Shown: one piece after another, positions 14,651 to 22,049 of the stretch
How positions within the stretch are numbered: the first letter of the stretch is position 1
How the letters are laid out: the number at the start of each line of letters is the position of its first letter
Origin: Pseudaeromonas sp041911695
GTDB lineage: Bacteria; Pseudomonadota; Gammaproteobacteria; Enterobacterales; Aeromonadaceae
Length of the DNA: 23,087 nt
Direction of reading: 5' to 3'
Assembly: GCA_041911695.1 (NCBI GenBank)
Contig: JAYROM010000116.1
Coordinates: 1-23,087, forward strand
Program-made: the position numbers and the translations under genes
Notes under the pieces: generated by a model
The model's input: the letters and a program-made list of their open reading frames with translations, nothing else
The model's database searches: none
Told to the model about the DNA's origin: nothing

Positions 14651-14846
14651 GATGAACCCCCCTTTATCGTCTATTTTGTCGCCAATCAATACCTTGCCGG
14701 ATGACCGGCATGTCCATAAATGTGATTTGTTTAATTTTATGCCGCGCGCATTTCTTTTAAAAATAGGGGCTGCGGTGCGCGCCTGTCCGTGCAGTACTAA
14801 AAAGGCAAGTGTGCTGCGCGGGCGGGGCCCACCGCATTCTGCTGGG
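14651..14846. other. Gap between NUDIX and HHH genes
   Basis: The gap includes an A+T-rich stretch (14711-14766) with a -10-like TAAAAT on the minus strand (plus 14734-14739), which could drive the helix-hairpin-helix gene, but no good -35 is visible. TGCCGG-ATGA-CCGGCA at 14695-14710 is a short 6-bp hairpin inside the presumed leader. No further open reading frame is convincing. Confidence 0.35.
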
Positions 14847-15380
14847 TTATAACCAGCCCTTCATGCGTAATAGCCCCAGTGCGGCGATGGTTGAGGCATC
14901 CTGGATCTCGCCACGGACAATCATCGCTTCGACCTCAGCCAGCGCGAATCGCTGGCAGATTAGCCCTTCCTCCTCCGGCTCCAGATCGCGTTCGCCCTGC
15001 TGTAAGCCGCTGGCCAGATAGACGTCATAGGCCTGGGTGCAAAATCCGTAAGCCAGAAACAGCCGGCCACCATGACGCATCTCTTCAGCCTGCAAGCCGG
15101 TCTCTTCGCGCAGCTCGCGCCGGGCGACCTCCAGGGGCGGCAGCGTCGGGTCTTCACAGTTGCCCTGCGGTAACTCCCAGAAGCGGGCGGCGACCGGATA
15201 ACGGTATTGCTGCACCAGCCAGATATCGGCACCTTCGACTGCGGCAATCACCGCAAAGTCGTTCTTTTCGACCACGCTGTAGACCCCCGGCTGGCCCGAG
15301 GGGCGGGCGATGGCATCCTCGCGTAGCGACATCCAGCGGTTGCGGTAAATTTCACGACTGTCGAGGGTTTGGTACTCCAT
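14847..15380 (-). CDS. NUDIX hydrolase (ADP-ribose pyrophosphatase-like)
   Basis: NUDIX enzymes cleave nucleoside diphosphates linked to another group. The 177-residue product has the lead-in IWLVQQYRYPVAARFWELPQG typical of ADP-ribose pyrophosphatase relatives, then the Nudix core RRELREETGL, with the metal-binding glutamates present. The spacing from the first glycine to this core is one residue longer than the textbook Gx5Ex7REUxEExGU, and the position of the first Glu is occupied by Leu; that Glu is less critical than the REUxEE pair. There is no signal peptide. A GGAGCC site precedes the ATG. It is divergent from the small exported protein at 15648. Confidence 0.9.
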   Translation of the reverse strand: MEYQTLDSREIYRNRWMSLREDAIARPSGQPGVYSVVEKNDFAVIAAVEGADIWLVQQYRYPVAARFWELPQGNCEDPTLPPLEVARRELREETGLQAEEMRHGGRLFLAYGFCTQAYDVYLASGLQQGERDLEPEEEGLICQRFALAEVEAMIVRGEIQDASTIAALGLLRMKGWL

Positions 15381-15568
15381 GCAAGGCTCCGATCATCAGG
15401 GGTAGGTGGTTGCCGTCTTGAAGATGTATCTCGCCTTGAGAAAAGGGGCAATACCTATGGCGAGCGGGCGGGGACGGCACATTTTGTCGGCCTCGGCTAT
15501 CTCGTAGCAAGATAATCCAAACGCCGGTTAAACCGAAATCAGGTTGCGATTTTCTTTTATCGGCAGCC

Positions 15569-15577
15569 TGCTATTGT
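15569..15577 (+). promoter_or_regulatory. Tentative extended -10 for the exported protein gene
   Basis: TGCTATTGT at 15569-15577 fits an extended -10 (TGnTATAAT, four of six in the hexamer). There is no good -35 at 16-18 bases. Transcription from here would leave a leader of about 65 nt. The rest of the 15381-15647 gap contains no convincing gene. Confidence 0.35.
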
Positions 15578-15647
15578 TCTGCTGTCCGCCCGCTGAGCTT
15601 GGCGCGGACGCACGGTAACTGGTTGACAAAATATAAGGATGACTCAG

Positions 15648-16241
15648 ATGAAAAAGACACTTGTTCTGCTGACGGGGCTGGCCATGCTGGCGTCTCCTGC
15701 TTATGCGATCAATGCCAAGTATCGCCAACTGTTGGAGCAGTCCGGCTGCTCACAGCTCAGCGAGGCGCAGGGTTGCGATGTTCACAAGAGTAAGGCGGAG
15801 AATGCCAAGGCCGGATTTGATACCGGTGTACCGGCAGCGAAAAATGGTGCTGCCAACTACAAGCAGCAATTGCAGCAGTCCGGTTGTACCCAAGCCAGCG
15901 AAGCGCAGGGCTGCGATATTCACAAGAGCCGCGAAGAGAATGCCCGTGCCGGGTTCGGTCCACAGGGCGAGCATGCCATCGCGGATCGCGGTGCCACGCC
16001 GTATGCCGGCCAGTGGGTAGCCAAGACCGGTGATGGCACCAAGGTGGCGACCATCCGTGTCGATGCCAAGAACCAGGTGTGGGTCAACGGCAAGAAGGTG
16101 AAGGCCAAGAAGAGCGATGGTGGCCTGAGCTTCCGTGACGGCACCATCTCCTACTTCATTCAGGGCGATCGCCGGCTGAAAGACGAAGATACCTGGACCG
16201 ACAACGATGCCGGTACCAAGGGGCTGATCTCCGCCGAGTAA
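15648..16241 (+). CDS. Exported protein with duplicated two-Cys motif
   Basis: The 197-residue product has a typical Sec signal peptide (MKKTLVLLTGLAMLASPAYA, cut after Ala20). Two 33-residue repeats follow at 25-57 and 71-103, each with SGC-x8-C, namely Cys34/Cys43 and Cys80/Cys89 in the shared pattern QSGC(S/T)Q-SEAQGCD(V/I)HKS, ending ENA(K/R)AGF. The C-terminal 80 residues are a strand-rich, Gly/Lys-rich domain (YAGQWVAKTGDGTKVATIRVD, then WVNGKKVKAKK). I do not recognise the family. Disulfides within each repeat are likely in the periplasm. The ATG at 15648 is used because AAGGA (15635-15639) is eight bases upstream; the ATG at 15639 overlaps that site. The gene is followed by a large near-palindrome. 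Confidence 0.8.
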   Translation: MKKTLVLLTGLAMLASPAYAINAKYRQLLEQSGCSQLSEAQGCDVHKSKAENAKAGFDTGVPAAKNGAANYKQQLQQSGCTQASEAQGCDIHKSREENARAGFGPQGEHAIADRGATPYAGQWVAKTGDGTKVATIRVDAKNQVWVNGKKVKAKKSDGGLSFRDGTISYFIQGDRRLKDEDTWTDNDAGTKGLISAE

Positions 16242-16271
16242 GCGTCGTGCACGCATATCGCATTTATGACA

Positions 16272-16448
16272 AGGGGACCTGGCAGTCTAATGCCAGTCAG
16301 TGAGCGAAGGAGAGATAGCCGGTTGAGCCAACCGTTGGCGGCAGGGATGCCGCCATCGAGCCCCCATGGACGGGTTGACAGCGTGTTGGCGAAAAAGGTT
16401 GTCTCTCCGGCGTGCTTAACTGACCAGCATTAGACCTGGCGGTCCCCT
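16272..16448. repeat. 177-bp near-palindromic structured element
   Basis: The two ends, 16272-16320 and 16397-16448, are imperfect inverted copies of each other: AGGGGACC, GTCTAATGC, GTCAGT and GGAGAGA recur in the same order on opposite strands. The centre holds a perfect 7-bp hairpin (GGCGGCA-GGGA-TGCCGCC, 16337-16354), GCCAAC-C-GTTGGC (16327-16339) and a CCCCCATGGACGGGTT block. The element fills most of the gap between two convergent genes and encodes no protein. It looks like a mobile intergenic repeat (REP/MITE-like) or a structured RNA or terminator. Confidence 0.8.
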
Positions 16449-16483
16449 CGGTGATGGTCGCTGCTGACGTAGCAACACGCTGG

Positions 16484-17377
16484 CTACGCCACGGTCGTGG
16501 TCAGCATCTGCATAAAGTGTCGCGCGGCGGCACTCAGCTCGCGGTGCTTGGCCCACACCAACCACATCTCCGATACCGCATCCTCTTCCTCCAGTGGCAA
16601 CCAGCAGATCTCATCCAATCGTAGTCGCCGATATGACGCCGGCAGCAGTGAGACCCCAAGACCGGCGGCCACCAGCCCCATGATGGTCATCGCTTCCCCT
16701 ACCTCCTGGGTGACAAACGGCGTTACGCCGTAGCGGCGCAGCAGGCCGAGAATATCGTCATACAGGCCGGTGCCGGCATGCGGGTCGAAAAACACAAACG
16801 GCTGATCGGCCAGATCGCGTAGGCTGATCCGTGCCCGGCTGGCCAGCGGATGGCTGTGATGCACCATCGCCAGCAGCGGTTCGCGCAGTGCAACCTGCCA
16901 GGCCAGCGTGTCGGGCAGTGGCGTGTTGCGCATCAGGCCAAGATCCAGCGTGCCTTCTCCGAGTGGTACCAACTGGGCGCGGGTATGGCTTTCCACCGTC
17001 TGGATATGCACATCCGGATAGCGCTGGCGGTAGAGCAGCAGGGCGTCGGAGACGATTTTGATAAACGGCGCCGAGGCAGTCATTCCCAGCCGCAGTTCGC
17101 CGGTTTCGCCGGCATGCAGGCGGGCGGCGCGGGTGGCGGCCGCCTCGACCTGGGTCAGGATCTGCCGTGCATCATGCAGGAACTGCTCGCCAGCGGCGGT
17201 CAGGCTGACACTGCGGTTAGTGCGCGCCAGCAGACGGGCGCCGACCTGATCTTCCAGCGTCTGGATCTGCTGGCTGAGTGGCGGTTGCGAGATGGCGAGG
17301 CGGGCGGCGGCGCGGCCAAAGTGCAGCTCTTCGGCCACCGCGACAAAGTAGCGCAGATGACGCAGTTCGATATTCAT
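16484..17377 (-). CDS. ynfL: LysR-family transcriptional regulator (YnfL-like)
   Basis: This is a 297-residue LysR-type regulator. The N-terminal winged helix-turn-helix (residues 1-60: MNIELRHLRYFVAVAEELHF, LAISQPPLSQQIQTLEDQVG, LTAAGEQFL) binds DNA, and the rest is a periplasmic-binding-protein-like effector domain with GELRLGMTASAPFIKIVSDA and EAMTIMGLVAAGLGVSLLPASY. It resembles E. coli YnfL from memory nearly throughout. It is divergent from the YnfM-like transporter, as in E. coli, so it probably controls that gene and itself from the shared 122-bp region. The effector is unknown. Confidence 0.9.
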   Translation of the reverse strand: MNIELRHLRYFVAVAEELHFGRAAARLAISQPPLSQQIQTLEDQVGARLLARTNRSVSLTAAGEQFLHDARQILTQVEAAATRAARLHAGETGELRLGMTASAPFIKIVSDALLLYRQRYPDVHIQTVESHTRAQLVPLGEGTLDLGLMRNTPLPDTLAWQVALREPLLAMVHHSHPLASRARISLRDLADQPFVFFDPHAGTGLYDDILGLLRRYGVTPFVTQEVGEAMTIMGLVAAGLGVSLLPASYRRLRLDEICWLPLEEEDAVSEMWLVWAKHRELSAAARHFMQMLTTTVA

Positions 17378-17499
17378 ATGTTTAAAGTATCAATTCAGAT
17401 AATCAATATATTAGACAGATTAATGCCGGATTCATACCCTGACGCCAGGCCTTACCCGTCGCCCTTCGTTTCACGGGGATATTGTTGAAAGGATCTGTT
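17378..17499. promoter_or_regulatory. Divergent control region of ynfL/ynfM
   Basis: The shared gap is A+T-rich next to the LysR start. TATC-N6-GATA at 17388-17401 is a dyad of about the size of LysR targets, and TATATT (17407-17412) is a -10-like hexamer for the transporter with no good -35, as is common for activator-dependent LysR promoters. These are pattern matches only. Confidence 0.4.
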
Positions 17500-18774
17500 G
17501 TGAGCCGTACCTCTAGCGTCAGCGCCGCCCCTGCCTGGACACCCGCCAGCGCTGACCGTGTGACCTCTGCCCAGTCCGCTGCCACGGCAGCGACCCATAT
17601 CGAACGTGGCACTGCCGACTTCCTACGCGTCACCCTGGCGCTGTTCTCCGCCGGATTTGCCACCTTCGCCCTGCTGTACTGCGTGCAGCCGATCCTGCCG
17701 GTGTTGTCGCATGACTTCGGTATCACGCCGGCGACCAGCAGCCTGTCGCTCTCCGCTTCCACCGTGATGCTGGCGGTCGGCCTGCTGTTTAGCGGCCCGC
17801 TGTCGGATGCCTACGGGCGCAAGAACATCATGGTCGGCGCCCTGGTGCTGGCCTCGATCTGTACCCTGCTGTCGACACGGATGACCAGCTGGCACGGCAT
17901 TCTCGCCATGCGCATGCTGATTGGTCTGTCGTTGAGCGGGGTGGCTGCGGTGGCGATGACCTATCTGGCCGAGGAGATCCACCCGCTGCAGGTGGCGTTC
18001 TCGATGGGGCTGTATATCAGCGGTAACTCGATTGGTGGCATGAGCGGCCGGTTGCTGTGCGGCGTGCTCACTGACCTCTTCGGCTGGCGCATCGCGCTGA
18101 CCGTGATCGGCTGCTGTGCACTGGCCGCGGCGCTGATGTTCTGGCAGATCCTGCCGGCCTCGCGCCACTTCCGCCCGTTGTCGCTGCGTCCGCGCTCATT
18201 GCTGCAGAGTTTTGTCCACCACTGGCAAGATGCCGGTCTGCCGTGGCTGTTCGTGCAGGGCTTCCTGCTGATGGGCTCGTTCGTCACCCTGTTCAACTAT
18301 ATCGGCTACCGGCTGCTGCAGGCGCCGTGGGGGTTGAGCCAGACGGTGGTCGGTCTGCTGTCGGTGGTCTATCTCTCCGGTACCTGGAGCTCGCCGAAGG
18401 CGGGGATGATGACCGCGCGTTTTGGTCGCGGGCCGGTGATGCTCGGTTTTATCGGCCTGATGCTGGCCGGCTTGCTGCTCACCTTCTTCAGCAGCCTGTG
18501 GCTGATCGTGCCCGGCATGCTGCTGTTCGCCGCCGGCTTTTTTGCCGCCCACTCGGTGGCCAGCAGCTGGATTGGCCCGCGTGCCGCCAGTGCCAAGGGG
18601 CAGGCATCAGCACTGTACCTGTTCTGTTACTACGTCGGCTCGAGTCTGGCCGGGACGCTGGGCGGGGTGTTCTGGCATCGTGATGGCTGGTGGGGCGTCG
18701 GCGGCTTTATCGCCGTGTTGCTCAGTCTGGCCCTGCTGGTGGCCTGGCAATTACAGCGCCGCGTCGGACGCTAA
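17500..18774 (+). CDS. ynfM: MFS transporter, YnfM family
   Basis: This is a 424-residue, 12-helix major facilitator transporter that closely resembles E. coli YnfM (an inner-membrane exporter in the arabinose-polymer/drug efflux group). Matching blocks include VTLALFSAGFATFALLYCVQ, GPLSDAYGRKNIMV (the MFS loop 2-3 signature), GLYISGNSIGGMSGRLL and GFFAAHSVASSWIGPRA. The start is taken as the GTG at 17500, giving MSRTSS as in YnfM, with AAAGGA (17488-17493) six bases before it; TTG codons at 17482/17485 are upstream alternatives. The substrate is not evident. The neighbouring LysR is the probable regulator. Confidence 0.92.
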   Translation: MSRTSSVSAAPAWTPASADRVTSAQSAATAATHIERGTADFLRVTLALFSAGFATFALLYCVQPILPVLSHDFGITPATSSLSLSASTVMLAVGLLFSGPLSDAYGRKNIMVGALVLASICTLLSTRMTSWHGILAMRMLIGLSLSGVAAVAMTYLAEEIHPLQVAFSMGLYISGNSIGGMSGRLLCGVLTDLFGWRIALTVIGCCALAAALMFWQILPASRHFRPLSLRPRSLLQSFVHHWQDAGLPWLFVQGFLLMGSFVTLFNYIGYRLLQAPWGLSQTVVGLLSVVYLSGTWSSPKAGMMTARFGRGPVMLGFIGLMLAGLLLTFFSSLWLIVPGMLLFAAGFFAAHSVASSWIGPRAASAKGQASALYLFCYYVGSSLAGTLGGVFWHRDGWWGVGGFIAVLLSLALLVAWQLQRRVGR

Positions 18775-18804
18775 ACGCCGGCAGACGTCTTCTCTCTTGT
18801 TACG

Positions 18805-18833
18805 GGCCGCCCGGAGATCCTCCCCGGGCGGCC
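18805..18833. terminator. Bidirectional hairpin between ynfM and the Hsp31-like gene
   Basis: GGCCGCCCGG (18805-18814) and CCGGGCGGCC (18824-18833) form a perfect 10-bp GC stem with a 9-nt loop between the convergent stop codons. No U-tract follows on the plus strand, and on the minus strand the next bases are GTAACAAGAG, so it is a plausible but not textbook terminator for both genes. Confidence 0.6.
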
Positions 18834-18839
18834 GACCGC

Positions 18840-19535
18840 TTACTTGCCCTGCAGGGCGTCGATCACCAGTTGCGCCACCTTGGCGGATGAGGCCGGGTTC
18901 TGGCCGGTGATCAGCTTGCCATCGCGTACCGCATACGGCTGGAAATCCGGTCCCTTTTCGTAGTGCGCACCCAATGCTTTCAACCGCGTCTCCAGCGCGA
19001 ACGGCACCGTCTTGTCCATGCCGGCCTGGATCTCCTCGCTGTTGGTAAACGCGCTGACCCGGCGACCGGCAACCAGCGGCTGGCCGTTGGTATCCTTGAC
19101 TGCCGTCAGACCGGCCGGCCCGTGACAGACCGCCGACAGCACCTTGCCTTCGGCCCAAGCTTTGCCCAGCAGGTCGGCCAGCGGCTGGCTGGTCGGCAGA
19201 TCCCACATGGTGCCGTGGCCGCCCGGCAGGAACACGGCGGCATAACTGGCGACATCCACCTGATCCACCTTGCTGGAGTGGGTCAGCTTGTGCATCGCGG
19301 CACTGTCTTGCATGAAACGCTCAACGCTGGCCGGACGATGGCCTTCGGCCTTGGAGTGCGGATCCACCGGCACGACACCGCCCTGGATCGAGGCCAGCTC
19401 GACCTGGGCTCCGGCATCGATAAAGGCGTAGTAAGGGGTGGTCAGCTCTTCAAACCACACGCCGGTGGGTTGTCCGTGCTGGCCGATGGTGGCGTGAGAG
19501 GTCAGGATAATCAGAATTTTGATGCCATTTAACAT
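18840..19535 (-). CDS. DJ-1/PfpI superfamily protein, Hsp31-like
   Basis: The 231-residue product is a DJ-1/PfpI-fold enzyme of the Hsp31 branch, whose members act as glutathione-independent glyoxalases (methylglyoxal to lactate) and stress chaperones. The catalytic nucleophile is Cys137 in SAVCHGPAGL with His138 next to it, and the acidic partner is Glu29/Glu30 in GVWFEELTTP; yeast Hsp31 has Glu30, Cys138 and His139. The cap helix region (SVERFMQDSAAMHKLTH) and FLPGGHGTMWD are also typical. The ATG at 19535 is preceded by AAGGTAG; a longer frame upstream to 19628 has no homology. There is no signal peptide. Confidence 0.9.
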   Translation of the reverse strand: MLNGIKILIILTSHATIGQHGQPTGVWFEELTTPYYAFIDAGAQVELASIQGGVVPVDPHSKAEGHRPASVERFMQDSAAMHKLTHSSKVDQVDVASYAAVFLPGGHGTMWDLPTSQPLADLLGKAWAEGKVLSAVCHGPAGLTAVKDTNGQPLVAGRRVSAFTNSEEIQAGMDKTVPFALETRLKALGAHYEKGPDFQPYAVRDGKLITGQNPASSAKVAQLVIDALQGK

Positions 19536-19865
19536 AGATCTACCTTGGATATGAAAGGGGGAAACACATGCGCCCGTGGTGACAGCGCCGGTGGGGGAAG
19601 TATCGGAAGAGGGGGGAGCGTAATCCAATCAGGATTGGCGATGTGCGGTATCAGGCGGAGCGATATCTGGGGCTGATTCTTGGGCCTGTCAACAGGCGAT
19701 GGCGATAAGAGGCATCTTGATCACGCTATCGGGTTTTATATTCAAGTCCCGCGAACGTTATGCCGCTTGTCACCCTATTGATATACCAGGATTCAGGGGC
19801 GACGGCCCACTGGATAACAAGATAGCGACAAGCGGCTGAAGAGCACTTCAGCGCGGGAGTGACCC
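19536..19865. promoter_or_regulatory. Divergent region between Hsp31-like and MCP genes
   Basis: This 330-bp gap has no convincing gene. CCAATC-AG-GATTGG (19625-19638) is a perfect dyad 90-103 bases upstream of the Hsp31-like start and may be an operator. On the MCP side, GCCGCTTGTC (19762-19771) is exactly complementary to GACAAGCGGC (19827-19836). That second arm overlaps by two bases a 7-bp hairpin, GCTGAAG-AGCA-CTTCAGC (19835-19852), which sits just before the MCP ribosome binding site GGGAG (19855-19859). Confidence 0.55.
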
Positions 19866-21503
19866 ATGTTTAGCAAGATGTCTATTGGTAGCAAGCTTAC
19901 GGCCGGATTTGGGGTCACAGCGTTATTGCTGTTGGGCCTGATTGGTTTTTTTGTCTCTCAACTGTCCGGGATCTATGCCGTGACCAAGACCATCACCGGC
20001 AATCTGGTGCCCTCTATCAGCTATGCCTCACAAATGAATGAGGCGATGTTGAACGCCCGTCGTGCCGAGATGGGGATGATTCTGGGGTTTCTGGACAAGG
20101 ATGAGGCGGATATCAAAGGCAGCATCACCTCGTTTGAGGGGTACCGCACCCAATTCCAGCAAGCCTATGAACAGTATGGTCGCGAGCCGTTCAGCAACGA
20201 AGAGGAGCGCAATGCGTTTGTCCTGCTGAAAGAGAAGGCGGACAACTATTTTGTGGTTCACCAGGCATTGGTCACTGCGGTGCAGGGCACGGAGCTTGAG
20301 CCGGTGAAAACCTCGCGTGCGGCCACCCGCGATGCTTTGGATGCCACCAGCCAGCAGCTGGTCAAGTTACGCGATCTCAATAGTCAGATGGCGACGAATT
20401 TGACGCAGACGGCGCATAGCAGCTATCAAGAGGCCAGATCCATCAGTCTGACCGTCGGCTTGGCGATGGCGGCCGCAGTGGTCGTGCTCGCATGGGGACT
20501 GACGCGTCAGATCCGCCGGCCACTGGATGCGCTGGTTGGGCAGGTGCAACGGGTTTCGAGCGGCGATTTGGTGACAGATCTGCCGTTGGCGCGGTTTCGC
20601 CACGATGAGTTCGGTCAACTGGCCAAGGGGTTCGCCGAGATGCAGAACAACTTGCGACTGCTGGTCGGCGATGTCAATGACAGCGCTCGGCAACTGAACA
20701 GTGCCAGCCAGGAGATCAGCGCCGTAGCGACTCAATCTGCCGGCAACATGCATACCCAGCAGGATGAGCTGAATATGCTGGCCACCGCGATGAACGAGAT
20801 GCAGGCCACGGTGCATGAGATCGCCCGCAACACCAGTGATACCGCCCATTCGGCCGATGAGGCCAGTCAGTTGTCTGAGCGTGGCGCCGTGCTGGTACAA
20901 AACACCATCCACAGTATCGAAGAGGTCTCCTCGGTGGTGGAGGATACCGCAGGGGTGGTGATGCAGCTGGGCGAGGATAGCCGCAATATCGGCGTGGTGT
21001 TGGAGGTGATTCGTAACATTGCTGATCAGACCAACTTGCTGGCGTTGAACGCCGCGATCGAAGCGGCGCGAGCCGGTGAGCAGGGCCGTGGCTTTGCCGT
21101 GGTCGCCGATGAGGTGCGCACCCTGGCCAAACGGACGCAGGACTCTACTACCGAGATCAACCGTATCATCAGTGGTTTGCAGGATCGCGCTGTGCAGGCC
21201 GGGGTGACCATGCAGCAATCCCGCGAGATGATCCGCAGTACGGTGGATAAGGCACGCGAGGCCGGTGGCGCAATCGACGAGATCAGCAGCGCCGTGAGCA
21301 CCATCTCCCATATGAGCTCGCAGATCGCGACCGCAACGGAACAGCAGGGATCGGTCAACCATGAGCTGAACACCAATATCTCGCATATCAGCGAGGCCTC
21401 ACAGGAGGTGGCGGTCGGTGCCAACCAGATGGCGCAAGCGTGCCAGGAGTTGAGCCAGTTGGCGGTTCATCTGCACGACACCATCCGCCAGTTCCGCGTC
21501 TAG
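19866..21503 (+). CDS. Methyl-accepting chemotaxis protein
   Basis: This 545-residue chemoreceptor has a first transmembrane helix (residues about 11-33), a periplasmic helical sensor domain of the 4HB type (about 34-190), a second transmembrane helix (about 194-213), a HAMP domain (RQIRRPLDALVGQVQRVSSGDL, about 214-265), and a long coiled-coil signalling domain. The CheA/CheW-contacting hairpin tip is intact near residue 385 (IADQTNLLALNAAIEAARAGEQGRGFAVVADEVRTLA). It ends in HDTIRQFRV with no NWETF-type pentapeptide for CheR/CheB. The ligand is unknown. It is monocistronic with a 330-bp upstream region. Confidence 0.96.
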   Translation: MFSKMSIGSKLTAGFGVTALLLLGLIGFFVSQLSGIYAVTKTITGNLVPSISYASQMNEAMLNARRAEMGMILGFLDKDEADIKGSITSFEGYRTQFQQAYEQYGREPFSNEEERNAFVLLKEKADNYFVVHQALVTAVQGTELEPVKTSRAATRDALDATSQQLVKLRDLNSQMATNLTQTAHSSYQEARSISLTVGLAMAAAVVVLAWGLTRQIRRPLDALVGQVQRVSSGDLVTDLPLARFRHDEFGQLAKGFAEMQNNLRLLVGDVNDSARQLNSASQEISAVATQSAGNMHTQQDELNMLATAMNEMQATVHEIARNTSDTAHSADEASQLSERGAVLVQNTIHSIEEVSSVVEDTAGVVMQLGEDSRNIGVVLEVIRNIADQTNLLALNAAIEAARAGEQGRGFAVVADEVRTLAKRTQDSTTEINRIISGLQDRAVQAGVTMQQSREMIRSTVDKAREAGGAIDEISSAVSTISHMSSQIATATEQQGSVNHELNTNISHISEASQEVAVGANQMAQACQELSQLAVHLHDTIRQFRV

Positions 21504-21552
21504 AGGCTTGAGCCCAGCTATCGGCGGGCATCGGACACCGCCAGGCTTGATC

Positions 21553-21594
21553 TGCCCTCCCTGAAGCGTAGGCTGTGAGGCCTGAGGGAGGGCA
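21553..21594 (+). promoter_or_regulatory. Hairpin sequestering the ribosome binding site of the DUF1992 gene
   Basis: TGCCCTCCCT (21553-21562) is exactly complementary to AGGGAGGGCA (21585-21594), a 10-bp stem with a 22-nt loop that can hold an inner 4-bp AGGC/GCCT stem. The second arm is the Shine-Dalgarno sequence of the gene starting at 21597, so the folded RNA would hide it. The same stem could alternatively mark the 3' end of the MCP transcript, although no U-tract follows. Confidence 0.65.
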
Positions 21595-21596
21595 AC

Positions 21597-21947
21597 ATGA
21601 GCCAACTGATCGATCAGCTCGCCGAGCAACAGATCCGTGCCGCACAGGCACAGGGTCAACTGCAGGACCTGCCGGGTGAGGGGGCGCCGCTGGTGCTGGA
21701 GGATGACAGCATGGTGCCTGAGCACCTGCGGGCGGGCTATCGTCTGCTGAAAAATGCTGGCTATCTGCCCCCTGAGTTGATCGCCCGCCGCGATGCCCTC
21801 GAATTATGTACCCTGCTGGCGCAATGCCAGCCGCAGAGTGCGAGCCAAGGCGAGCTGCTGCGCAAGCTGCGGACGCTGGAATTGAAGTTGCGTATCCAGG
21901 GGATGGATACGCGTTTTATCAGCGACTATCTGCATCAGCGCGGTTAA
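21597..21947 (+). CDS. DUF1992 (DnaJ-C28-like) family protein
   Basis: The 116-residue product belongs to the DUF1992 family, as does E. coli YhdN (from memory). Recognisable blocks are IDQLAEQQIRAAQAQGQLQDLPGEGAPL, the acidic DDSMVPEHLRAGYRLLKNAGYLPPEL, and the C-terminal LRTLELKLRIQGMDTRFISDYL. No catalytic activity is known; the domain is also found in the human DnaJ-C28 protein. It has no signal peptide. Its start codon follows a GAGGGAGGG ribosome binding site lying in a perfect hairpin arm. Confidence 0.92.
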   Translation: MSQLIDQLAEQQIRAAQAQGQLQDLPGEGAPLVLEDDSMVPEHLRAGYRLLKNAGYLPPELIARRDALELCTLLAQCQPQSASQGELLRKLRTLELKLRIQGMDTRFISDYLHQRG

Positions 21948-22049
21948 CTGGCATGGCGGGTGTGGGGTTGTGCGGTCTGTTCAGCCATGGTTGAAGGTGT
22001 GCCCGGGCATACTGTCGGCAGTCAGACAGCATCAGCAGGAGTCGTGGGG

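Noticed and set aside
16272..16448. Integron attC recombination site
   Set aside because: A GTTAAGC-like core occurs on one strand of the right arm, but there is no second core at the other end, the arms are too long, and there is no cassette or integrase nearby.
19742..19768. FliA (sigma-28) promoter for the MCP gene
   Set aside because: TCAA-N16-GCCGCTTG resembles TAAA-N15-GCCGATAA, but the spacer is one base long and about half of the -10 differs, so I do not list it.
19767..19795. Sigma-70 promoter TTGTCA...GATTCA for the MCP gene
   Set aside because: The -35 is reasonable, but at 17 bases the -10 is GATTCA, a poor match.
20367..21386. 339-residue minus-strand open frame opposite the MCP gene
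   Set aside because: It is antisense to a perfectly conserved chemoreceptor signalling domain and has no recognisable motif.
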